From assembly GCA_041584015.1 (NCBI GenBank), contig JBFHES010000118.1, positions 1 through 13,284 on the forward strand: a stretch of 13,284 bases of DNA. Reading direction: 5' to 3'. Both the position numbers and the translations under genes were made by a program. This stretch comes from JBFHES01 sp041584015 (lineage in GTDB: Bacteria > Bacteroidota > Bacteroidia > Bacteroidales > M50B96). Numbering within the stretch: position 1 is the first letter of the stretch; every line of letters starts with the position of its first letter. Below, in pieces: positions 7,252 to 13,284 of the stretch. The notes under the pieces were generated by a model, which was given only the letters and a program-made list of their open reading frames with translations, searched no databases and was not told the origin of the DNA.

Positions 7252-8334
7252 ATGACTGATTCAGACAAGAATACTAAACTCGATGGACTATCAATTACAA
7301 TTCTCATAATTTCAGGAGTTGTAATTCTGTTCTCATTCTTTTCACCCATGATTTTCGTTCAAGACTCAGTGCTTGGATTAGATTTTACAACTACAGGTAA
7401 TATTGGAGACACGATTGGAGGAATCATGAACCCGTTTATTGCAATTTCAGGAGTCTTTTTAACCTTTTTAGCATTTTATATTCAATTTAAAGCAAATAAA
7501 CTTCAAAGAGAACTGTTCAGACAAGAACTTGACTATAACAAGTTTGAAAATCAATTTTACGAAATGCTCAAACTTCACAAAGACAACGTAAGTGAAATTC
7601 AGCTTGATGAAGTAAATTTATATGTGCAGAAAAAAGCAAATGGGGATCAAGATATAGACAGGGTCGAAAAAACAATTAGCGGACGAAGGACTTTTAACTT
7701 TTTGAAAAGTGAATTTGAAATAATTTATAAAATTGCTAAAAAGCATTTCCCTGATGAAAATCCTGAAATATGGGTTAATGAAGCTTATGCCATTTTTTTT
7801 AGTGGTTTGAGTGATTTTGATTTGCAAAAGCACGCCTTCTTCAAAGAAGTTAGTGAAGTCAAAATAAAACACAAAGAAAATCACTACACAAGCTTGCCAA
7901 AAACGATAAAGGATATAGTCGATAATAATTTACATGTCAAGGACAATCTAAAATTTGACCTTTTTGAAGGTTACTCTTCTCAATTAGCACATTACTATCG
8001 ACATCTATTTCAGACAGTTAAATTCGTTGTTAATCAAAATGAAAAGATGCTTTCATATAATGAAAAGCGGAAATATTTAAGAATACTTCGTGCACAGCTT
8101 TCTAATCAAGAGCAGGCAATGCTGTTTTATAATTGGTTGTCAAGCTTTGGTAATCAATGGAATAATGACAAAAACAAATTTTTTACGGATTATAGAATGA
8201 TCCACAATATATATCAAGCATTGATAGTGGATGAAGTGAAACTTGATAAACTGTTTGAACTAGAAGGAAGCTATTTAAAGGAAGAAAATAGAGATTTCGA
8301 CCCTCTTTTTGAATTTCAAGATTGGAATAAATAA
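7252..8334 (+). CDS. Putative phage abortive-infection protein (putAbiC-like)
   Basis: A 360-residue membrane-anchored protein. Two helices lie at about residues 13-36 (LSITILIISGVVILFSFFSP) and 60-79 (NPFIAISGVFLTFLAFYIQF). They are followed by a cytoplasmic all-helical domain with KFENQFYEMLKLHKDNV near 97, SGRRTFNFLKSEFE, H247-Y-Y-R-H-L-F and LRILRAQLSNQEQAMLFYNWLS near 278. The order and wording of these motifs fit the putative phage abortive infection family (PF16872) as I know it. Members of that family are thought to kill or arrest the infected cell; a mechanism is not established. I chose the ATG at 7252 because the 33 residues before it are basic, lack similarity and begin ahead of the promoter. 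The gene is AT-rich, lies alone, and is followed after three bases by a long palindrome, as in a mobile cassette. Confidence 0.82.
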   Translation: MTDSDKNTKLDGLSITILIISGVVILFSFFSPMIFVQDSVLGLDFTTTGNIGDTIGGIMNPFIAISGVFLTFLAFYIQFKANKLQRELFRQELDYNKFENQFYEMLKLHKDNVSEIQLDEVNLYVQKKANGDQDIDRVEKTISGRRTFNFLKSEFEIIYKIAKKHFPDENPEIWVNEAYAIFFSGLSDFDLQKHAFFKEVSEVKIKHKENHYTSLPKTIKDIVDNNLHVKDNLKFDLFEGYSSQLAHYYRHLFQTVKFVVNQNEKMLSYNEKRKYLRILRAQLSNQEQAMLFYNWLSSFGNQWNNDKNKFFTDYRMIHNIYQALIVDEVKLDKLFELEGSYLKEENRDFDPLFEFQDWNK

Positions 8335-8337
8335 ATG

Positions 8338-8464
8338 CCAATGGGTATATACAAAATAGGCGAAATAGCAGTAAATTCAAAGGTTGTAGCCCGCTTCAAA
8401 TTTGTAACGGTTTGATAAGTTTGAAACCCGCAATCGCCTACTTTGCATATACTCAACGTTGGGA
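8338..8464 (+). repeat. attC-like long imperfect palindrome after the AbiC-like gene
   Basis: Outer arms CCAA (8338-8341) and TTGG (8459-8462) enclose 19-base arms at 8345-8363 and 8434-8452, which pair at 17 of 19 positions. An inner pair, TTCAAA (8395-8400) and TTTGAA (8420-8425), continues the fold. The two arm mismatches are A-C on the top strand but T-G wobbles on the bottom strand, so the bottom strand folds better, as in integron attC sites. The right end CAACGTTGGGA contains a GTTGGGA core close to the R' consensus GTTRRRY and lies 43 bases before the next ATG; the left end follows the previous stop by three bases. No integrase is in view, so attC identity is an inference. Confidence 0.55.
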
Positions 8465-8500
8465 ACCATATAAAATGAGCATTCTACAAAAGATAAATAT

Positions 8501-8881
8501 ATGATTGAATGGTTTGAAAATCTACCTGAACAATGTCCTCCTAAGGAATCAAAAAATCCTGAAGGTATGACTGTATATCGTTTTTCCCATAATGGAATAC
8601 CAAATGAAGCTGACTTTATTTCGCAAAGAATGATACAGCCTAAAAGGATATTTAATGGAATAGATGAATGTACTGCTAGGTCATTATCCGTATTTGACAA
8701 CATTGAAGCATGTCAAAACAAATTAAAATTGCCAAGAATAAGAAAAAGGTTTAGTGCAATACTAGAAGTTAATCTTGAAGAAAATGATGGATTAATTAAA
8801 AAAACATTTATTGATCCGAATCATTTTTCTTGGTGGAGAAGTAATAATTTTAACTTTGAAAACGCTAAAAGAGTAGGATGA
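8501..8881 (+). CDS. Small protein of unknown function, coupled to the DUF6575-like gene
   Basis: A 126-residue soluble protein without signal peptide or membrane helix. Recognisable segments are WFENLPEQCPPKES near the N-terminus, MTVYRFSHNGIPNEADFISQRMIQP, CTARSLSVFDNIEAC in the middle, and the end HFSWWRSNNFNFENAKRVG, rich in Trp. I have an impression of similar small proteins next to DUF6575-like genes elsewhere but cannot name a family. Its TGA overlaps the next gene's start as ATGA, so the two are translationally coupled and probably form one functional unit. The SFWWRS-like aromatic end and conserved Cys pair (CTARSLSVFDNIEAC) may matter. The first ATG after the palindrome's GTTGGGA core was chosen as start. 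Function unknown; a toxin-antitoxin or defence pair is possible, not shown. Confidence 0.8.
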   Translation: MIEWFENLPEQCPPKESKNPEGMTVYRFSHNGIPNEADFISQRMIQPKRIFNGIDECTARSLSVFDNIEACQNKLKLPRIRKRFSAILEVNLEENDGLIKKTFIDPNHFSWWRSNNFNFENAKRVG

Positions 8882-10014
8882 CAAAAAAACTTCAAATATT
8901 GCAAATTCTAGTATATTACGATATACCTGAGATTTTTATTGCAACTGATGAAGTTGGAACAAAATTTATTTGTCTTCTTGTTGACGTAGACAATGAATCA
9001 ATTTTATACATATCTACTGCAATATCATCAAATAGACTAACTGAGTTTATTAACGGCAATGAAGATTTACGAGAAATTTTTGTAAATCCTGAGACTAATC
9101 AAATTTATTCGTTTGATAATATTTCAGATATAATAGAAGCTTCTGCTCTTGAAAACATTGAGTTATCTGAAGATTATTTGCCTGAAGCTGGTTTTAAATA
9201 TAAAAAACCACTTGATGATAACAAGTTAATTCTAAATGAGGCTTTGGAGAAAAACAATGCGATTGTCCACTTAGCTGTTTCTGATAGTAATGATAATTAT
9301 AGCATTGATGCTGATGATTTTGGTGATATTGTTAAACTTTATCAAGTGATAATTGAGAATAGTTTTAAGAAGGAAATATCAAGACAAAGTATCAAAAACA
9401 AGAAAGAATACTATATACCACAAAATTACAAGCTTAGAGCATTTGCTTCTTCATATAGTTCCTTTAATCTTCATATGTTCTCTACTTCCCAAGTTGATTT
9501 ATTTGGGAACTCAATTATTGAATTGGGATTATTAAAATTTGAGGAAATAATAAGAGATTTCGACAATAATGATGAGTATATAGAATCACTTAGATCCGTC
9601 AAAGGACACACAATAAGTAGTTTGAGAAAATTGATTAAGAAACTAATCGATTGTGATATTAAGATCAAACATAAATGGTATTCTCTAGGTCAAGAAAATG
9701 TCCATTTTTCAATTTTAAATAAAGCAAAGGCAGAAAAAATTTATGAGATTCTAAACTTGACTGAAGAACTTGCAGAAGAGCGAAAAGAATTTGAAGGTTA
9801 TTTTGTACAAGTGGATGTTGAAAAAGGAACTTGGAGAATTTTCAACATTGAAGATGAAAAAGAATATAGCGGCGAAGTTCAAGGTGATTTATTGCAAGGA
9901 GTAACTGTTAAAACAGAAAATTATAAAATTGATTGTTTAGAAATTATTGAAGAATTAAAGGTTGCGGAAAAAGAAAAAGTAAAATATATTCTCACGAAAA
10001 TAGAACAAAAATAA
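8878..10014 (+). CDS. DUF6575-like protein, partner of the preceding small protein
   Basis: A 378-residue, acidic, probably cytosolic protein. The N-terminal domain (about 1-75) reads LQILVYYDIPEIFIATDEVGTKFICLLVD, then LYISTAISSNRLTEFINGNEDLREIF, a pattern I associate with DUF6575. The middle (about 100-270) includes KKPLDDNKLILNEALEKNNAIVHLAV and SSYSSFNLHMFS. The last part has ELAEERKEFEGYFVQVDVEKGTWRIFNIEDEKEYSGEVQG, beta-rich and similar in style to small barrels that sense or bind ligands. No nuclease, ATPase or membrane motif is visible. It starts with ATGA overlapping the stop of the upstream gene and ends about 15 bases before repeat copy A. Codon use is strongly AT-biased, unlike the left half of the window. 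The family name is from memory; the biochemical role is unknown. Confidence 0.75.
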   Translation: MTKKLQILQILVYYDIPEIFIATDEVGTKFICLLVDVDNESILYISTAISSNRLTEFINGNEDLREIFVNPETNQIYSFDNISDIIEASALENIELSEDYLPEAGFKYKKPLDDNKLILNEALEKNNAIVHLAVSDSNDNYSIDADDFGDIVKLYQVIIENSFKKEISRQSIKNKKEYYIPQNYKLRAFASSYSSFNLHMFSTSQVDLFGNSIIELGLLKFEEIIRDFDNNDEYIESLRSVKGHTISSLRKLIKKLIDCDIKIKHKWYSLGQENVHFSILNKAKAEKIYEILNLTEELAEERKEFEGYFVQVDVEKGTWRIFNIEDEKEYSGEVQGDLLQGVTVKTENYKIDCLEIIEELKVAEKEKVKYILTKIEQK

Positions 10015-10028
10015 TAAATACGGTACAC

Positions 10029-10220
10029 AATCGAATAGGTGGCTGACGACCAAATGATCGCCAGTGCACCTTTCACATCACTGTACGTACGGGTCTCGTA
10101 TACAGCGCATCGTTAAGCTGTGGGGAAGTTCGTTTGTAAATATCATGCATTGATCTACATCGGCCTAAATGGTACACTCATCTATATTAAAAAGAGGTTT
10201 TAGACAGAGTGTCGTTAGCT
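10029..10220 (-). repeat. Group II intron 3'-end-like repeat, copy A
   Basis: Minus strand order: cassette-junction core and short hairpin (GAGTGT 10207-10212 pairing with ACACTC 10174-10179), the 3' half of a domain IV-like stem, a 31-nt domain V-like hairpin (10108-10078; CTGTA/TACAG lower stem, GTATAC before the loop, CGTACGTAC after it, CGC at the triad position), then a domain VI-like hairpin ending near CTATTCGATT at 10029. The DVI stem pairs GGTG/CACC and CTG/CAG around a CAAAT loop. GTTAGCT (10214-10220) lies 31 bases before the next ATG. The 5' strand of domain IV is missing. Group II origin is inferred from layout and from recalled domain V sequences. Confidence 0.62.
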
Positions 10221-10244
10221 GTAATATAAACCAAGAATGAGAAA

Positions 10245-11198
10245 ATGATTGAAGTCTATTACAAAAACAGGAATATAAAAAAACATAAATCTATTGATGA
10301 AATCGAATATTTACCAAACGAAATATTCAGTATTCGATTTATTGATTTCATTAATTCAGATTTAGAGGCAATTTCTCAAAAGTTTGGACTTGATTTAACC
10401 TCTTTTAGTAAAAGAGAGGATATAGAAATAAGTTCACATTATATTGAATCTGTTGACCAATTATCCTTAAATTTTACTATTCCAACTTATTCTACGAATA
10501 ATTCTTTTGTGGAGAAGGATATTTATATTTTGATTAATAATGATATTGTATTTACATTTCTTTCTTCTGACATAGAAGACAGTTTAAATACATTAACACA
10601 GTTTATATATAGTTTTGAGAATTCTAGGTTTGACAATTATCATCAACTTTTTATTTTTCAAATTGGTGTAATCTCAGATTACTACGCAGATATTGTCGAA
10701 TTGATTTCAAAAAAAATAAAAGACCTTTTCCAACAGACGCTAAAATCAAAACAATTCAAAGAAGATGACTTAGATTTCATTGCAGAATTAAGGTTTAATA
10801 ATCTACTCATTAGGGAATCTCTTTCAGAATTTCAAAGAATTCTTCTTCTGTTAAAAAAGAGTGATAAGAATATAGACAATTCTTCTACCAAGATAAATGA
10901 AGAGATAGATGATCTTACAGTAATTGCAGATTATTTACAATATAATTTTAATCGATTAGATGACTTGAATGGTAACATTAATAGTAAAATAGAATTAGAA
11001 CAAAATAAAATTTTTAAAATACTGACAATAATTACAGTATGCATATCATTACCGACTTTGATTGTTGGCATATATGGAATGAATTTTAAACATATGCCTG
11101 AACTTGAATGGGTACTGGGCTATCCAATTATTGTACTGGTTCTATTACTAAGTTTTATTATTCCATTAATATATTTTAAAAAAAGGAAATGGTTCTAA
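10245..11198 (+). CDS. CorA-family Mg2+ channel/transporter
   Basis: A 317-residue inner-membrane protein. The N-terminal two thirds form the cytoplasmic alpha/beta and long-helix domain typical of CorA, including ETFIYSFENSRF-like strands and a long coiled helix with NINSKIELEQNKIFKILTIIT leading into the membrane. Helix 1 (about 256-276) ends in the diagnostic selectivity motif Y277-G278-M279-N280 followed by FKHMPEL. Helix 2 spans about 293-312, and the tail KKRKWF is basic as in the family. Length equals that of classic CorA proteins, and nothing is missing. It imports Mg2+ (or Co2+/Ni2+) as a pentamer. The gene is very AT-rich, begins 31 bases after the GTTAGCT core of repeat A, and is followed by repeat B, so it looks like a single-gene cassette. 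I leave the symbol blank because CorA paralogues are common. Confidence 0.93.
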   Translation: MIEVYYKNRNIKKHKSIDEIEYLPNEIFSIRFIDFINSDLEAISQKFGLDLTSFSKREDIEISSHYIESVDQLSLNFTIPTYSTNNSFVEKDIYILINNDIVFTFLSSDIEDSLNTLTQFIYSFENSRFDNYHQLFIFQIGVISDYYADIVELISKKIKDLFQQTLKSKQFKEDDLDFIAELRFNNLLIRESLSEFQRILLLLKKSDKNIDNSSTKINEEIDDLTVIADYLQYNFNRLDDLNGNINSKIELEQNKIFKILTIITVCISLPTLIVGIYGMNFKHMPELEWVLGYPIIVLVLLLSFIIPLIYFKKRKWF

Positions 11199-11231
11199 GA
11201 TTATATAAGAACAAGAATAAATACTACAGCT

Positions 11232-11377
11232 AATCGAATAGACAGCCCCACTAGCAAATACCAGCGGAGTGTGCCTCTCACACCACTGTACGTACGGGTC
11301 TCGTATACAGCGCATCGTTAAGTTGTGGTGAAGTTTGTTTGTAAATATCATGCATTGTTCTACATCGGCATAAATGG
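11232..11377 (-). repeat. Group II intron 3'-end-like repeat, copy B
   Basis: The same element as copies A and C, shorter on its upstream side. On the minus strand it holds the 3' half of a domain IV-like stem (CACAACTTAAC), a domain V-like hairpin (11313-11283) with CGC at the triad position, and a domain VI-like hairpin whose stem pairs GGCACACTCCGCTGG with CTAGTGGGGCTGTC through G-C, A-T and G-T pairs around a TATTT loop. It ends in CTATTCGATT (11241-11232). GAGAG pairs with CTATTC leaving one bulged A seven bases before the end of CGAT, the expected branch-point position. It starts 33 bases after the corA-like stop. Confidence 0.65.
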
Positions 11378-11442
11378 TATGTACTGCATTTTCCCCAGAC
11401 AACAAATCAGTGCAAAATTGAAAATATGAGAAGAAGTTCGAT

Positions 11443-11450
11443 TACATTTG
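11443..11450 (+). promoter_or_regulatory. Probable -7 element for the Na+/Ca2+ antiporter gene
   Basis: TACATTTG matches TAnnTTTG and ends 16 bases before the ATG at 11467. A TTG at 11418-11420 is upstream with a 22-base gap, slightly longer than usual. This cassette may therefore carry its own promoter. Confidence 0.45.
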
Positions 11451-11466
11451 AATAAAAAATGATTGT

Positions 11467-12420
11467 ATGATAATTCCATTTTTTTTAGTTGCTGCAGGAT
11501 TTGTCTCGTTAATTTTTGGTGCAAATTGGCTGGTTAATGGAGCTTCTGCATTAGCAAAAAAATACAACATATCAGATTTAGTGATTGGTTTGACTATTGT
11601 TGCTTTTGGCACTTCAGCTCCTGAATTAGTGGTTAATAGTATTGCCTCTGTAAAAGGTTATTCTGACATCGTTCTTGGAAATGTTATTGGGAGCAACAAT
11701 TTCAATTTATTTATTATTCTTGGCTTATCAGGATTAATATTGCCAATTAAAGTTCAAACATCTACTGCATGGAAAGAAATACCTATTTCTCTATTTGTTT
11801 CGGTGTTGCTATTGTTCCTGCTAAACGATTTCGTATTTACCGGGACATCTTATTCGAGTAGATTAGACGGTTTGATTATGTTGGTTTTGTTTTGTCTATT
11901 CTTGTATTATGTATTCAACCAAATGAAAACCGACTCTCAAACGGTCGCAAAAGAAAATCAAAAATCAGCTTTAAAAATCTGGGGATTAATATGTATTGGT
12001 TTAGCAGGTTTGATTTTGGGAGGACAGCTTGTCGTTGTAAAAAGTGTTGAAATTGCTAATACATTAGGCATTAGTGAAAAAATAATTGGTTTAACTATTG
12101 TTGCCGCCGGAACCTCATTGCCCGAACTTGTAACTTCGATAGTAGCTGCGACCAAAAAGAATAGTGATATAGCGATTGGAAATGTTATTGGTTCAAATGT
12201 TTTCAATATACTTTTAATATTGTCGGTTAGCAGTATAATAAGACCAATTGAGTATAATTCTAAATTTAATCTTGACTTGTTGATTTTAATAGGAGGAACA
12301 GTTTTTCTATTTGCGGCAATGCTATCCGGACAACGTAAGAAGCTAGATAGATGGGAAGCCGGAATTTTATTCGGATTTTATATCATTTACACAACATATT
12401 TAGTAATAAAAGAAATATAA
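11467..12420 (+). CDS. CaCA-family Na+/Ca2+ antiporter (YrbG-like)
   Basis: A 317-residue inner-membrane protein with about ten helices in two inverted halves. Both alpha repeats are intact: G48-T-S-A-P-E53-L-V with GNVIGSNNFN at 71-80, and G215-T-S-L-P-E220-L-V with GNVIGSNVFN at about 238-247. The acidic residues E53 and E220 are the ion-binding glutamates of the family. Between the halves is a short polar loop, NQMKTDSQTVAKENQKS, without the large regulatory domain of animal exchangers. It should expel Ca2+ in exchange for Na+ or H+. The start at 11467 is the first ATG with a long frame; an ATG at 11460 stops after three codons. The gene sits between repeats B and C, has a possible promoter of its own, and is AT-rich. 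Ion choice is inferred from the family. Confidence 0.93.
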   Translation: MIIPFFLVAAGFVSLIFGANWLVNGASALAKKYNISDLVIGLTIVAFGTSAPELVVNSIASVKGYSDIVLGNVIGSNNFNLFIILGLSGLILPIKVQTSTAWKEIPISLFVSVLLLFLLNDFVFTGTSYSSRLDGLIMLVLFCLFLYYVFNQMKTDSQTVAKENQKSALKIWGLICIGLAGLILGGQLVVVKSVEIANTLGISEKIIGLTIVAAGTSLPELVTSIVAATKKNSDIAIGNVIGSNVFNILLILSVSSIIRPIEYNSKFNLDLLILIGGTVFLFAAMLSGQRKKLDRWEAGILFGFYIIYTTYLVIKEI

Positions 12421-12433
12421 AAAAACGCACCAT

Positions 12434-12716
12434 AATAGAGTAGATGGCTCCGCCAAAAAGTAGCGGCATAGTACGTCTCTCACGCCACTGTGCGTGCGGG
12501 CCTCGTATACAGCACATCGTTAAGTTGTGGGGAAGTTTGATTGTAAATACCGGGCATTGATCTACATCGGCATAAATGACACATTAAACCTAACCGAAAG
12601 CAATTTGCCTTTCAAATTCATTTTTTTACTAAATTCACCACAAGCTTAACAACAGCAACTAAATGGCACTCTTATCAAAATTTAAACAGAGGCTTTTAGG
12701 CAGACTGCCGTTAACG
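12434..12716 (-). repeat. Group II intron 3'-end-like repeat, copy C (longest copy)
   Basis: The longest of the three copies. On the minus strand: a hairpin GACTGCC/GGCACTC (12703-12709 with 12665-12671, six of seven paired), then a domain IV-like stem in which 12631-12650 pairs with 12519-12538 (about 18 pairs) around a loop of some 92 bases without a gene, then the domain V-like hairpin (12515-12485) and a domain VI-like hairpin ending at 12434. Its domain V has lost some pairs and has TGC at the triad position, so this copy is probably not catalytic. GTTAACG (12710-12716) lies 27 bases before the next ATG. Confidence 0.62.
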
Positions 12717-12736
12717 ACTATCAGGAAATCAAGAAA

Positions 12737-13054
12737 ATGAGAACAATTAAATATACCGGGAAATTGGGGGAGTTAACCGAACGAGGAAAAACTGGAACAG
12801 TTGAAGATGTAGACTATATAATGAGTCATTTAACCACTGAATCTAATCTCGTAATGACAAGGTTTGTTGATTTTGCTTTAAGTTTAGTAGAAAAAACGGA
12901 TGGAGTATTAAGATTAGAATACTATTTATTTAATGGAACACTTATTCAAAGAAATTATAGCTCATTATTTTTTAATCGAAGGTTAGATTATGAAATTGTA
13001 ATACGTGCATATAAAGAAGGTGCAATAGACGAAATCCAGGCATTTGCACGATAG
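12737..13054 (+). CDS. Small conserved protein of unknown function
   Basis: A 105-residue soluble protein, no signal or membrane helix. The frame runs MRTIKYTGKLGELTERGKTG, then VMTRFVDFALSLVEKTDG, LRLEYYLFNGTLIQRNYSSLFFNRR and ends GAIDEIQAFAR. The segment GTLIQRNY.SL.FNRR with a DE(L/I)QAF.R end is, in my memory, shared by small proteins in Bacteroidota and Firmicutes of unknown function; I cannot give a family name. It begins 27 bases after the GTTAACG core of repeat C and is followed after 39 bases by a short-chain dehydrogenase gene on the same strand. It could be the first chromosomal gene beyond the array or another cassette. Confidence 0.78.
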   Translation: MRTIKYTGKLGELTERGKTGTVEDVDYIMSHLTTESNLVMTRFVDFALSLVEKTDGVLRLEYYLFNGTLIQRNYSSLFFNRRLDYEIVIRAYKEGAIDEIQAFAR

Positions 13055-13093
13055 GTTTTATGTACATTGAAAATTGTTGCCCGAAAAACATAA

Positions 13094-13284
13094 ATGGATA
13101 AAATGAAAATATTAGAAGGAAAAGTAGCATTAGTAACAGGAGGTACTAAAAATGTTGGCAGAGGAGTAGCAATAGCTTTAGGAGAAGCAGGGGCAACGGT
13201 TTATGTAACGGGTAGAAGCATAAAAGACAATGATGTTAAAGGAATAACAGAAGCAGGAGGAAGAGGTATTGCCTTGGTGTGTAA
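13094..13284 (+). CDS. Short-chain dehydrogenase/reductase (SDR), N-terminal part
   Basis: Only 63 codons are in the window; the rest lies beyond the right edge. The N-terminus MDKMKILEGKVALVTGGTKNVGRGVAIALG contains the SDR nucleotide-binding motif T-G-G-T-K-N-V-G-R-G, followed by AGATVYVTGRS, whose Arg after the second strand suggests NADP(H) preference. An alternative ATG three codons in (13103) is equally plausible. The substrate cannot be judged because the catalytic Ser-Tyr-Lys part is not present. It lies 39 bases after the preceding small gene, so co-transcription is possible. Confidence 0.88.
   Translation, partial: MDKMKILEGKVALVTGGTKNVGRGVAIALGEAGATVYVTGRSIKDNDVKGITEAGGRGIALVC

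Noticed and set aside
11166..11405. A 79-codon minus-strand frame across repeat B
   Set aside because: The same frame is open in copy C but has stops in copy A, and differences between B and C mostly change the amino acid. The conservation is better explained by a structured DNA or RNA element than by a protein.
10029..12716. CRISPR array
   Set aside because: The repeats are about 145 bases or longer, occur three times, and are spaced by whole genes.

Overview
The window looks like a chromosomal segment of a member of the Bacteroidota. The evidence is the gene families present (a GH109-type lipoprotein, a HTH_34-type winged-helix regulator next to a DUF4173-like membrane protein, a small outer-membrane beta-barrel), several perfect or near TAnnTTTG promoter elements, and few Shine-Dalgarno sequences. 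No rRNA or tRNA gene was seen, and the genus cannot be told from this window.

The left half (1 to about 6950) is ordinary-looking chromosome with all genes on the minus strand. From right to left it holds: an outer-membrane beta-barrel protein (6028-6942); a 700-base gap without a gene; a tightly packed operon of a polytopic membrane protein, a winged-helix regulator, a DUF4173-like membrane protein and a small four-helix membrane protein (5327 down to 2268); and an amino-sugar pair, a NahK-like sugar 1-kinase followed after 11 bases by a GH109-like lipoprotein that runs off the left edge. A near-identical 21-bp palindromic box lies 13-14 bases before the first and the third gene of the membrane operon, which suggests that the encoded regulator controls both promoters.

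The right half (about 7020 to 12720) is different. It is visibly more AT-rich, all genes are on the plus strand, and they behave like one- or two-gene cassettes separated by structured, non-coding junctions. The cargo is a putative AbiC-type phage abortive-infection protein, a translationally coupled pair (small unknown protein plus a DUF6575-like protein), a CorA-type Mg2+ channel, and a CaCA-type Na+/Ca2+ antiporter. The first cassette ends in a 128-bp imperfect palindrome resembling an integron attC site. The next three end in copies of one repeat. Read on the minus strand, this repeat has the layout of the 3' end of a group II intron: domain IV stem (complete only in copy C), a 31-nt domain V-like hairpin, and a domain VI-like hairpin with a bulged A just before CGAT. 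The DVI stems differ in sequence but keep pairing. I see no integrase or reverse transcriptase in the window.

After the last repeat come a conserved small protein of unknown function (12737-13054) and the start of a short-chain dehydrogenase (13094 to the right edge). The most interesting hypothesis is that intron-derived 3' ends serve as, or have replaced, the recombination junctions of a cassette array carrying defence and ion-transport genes.
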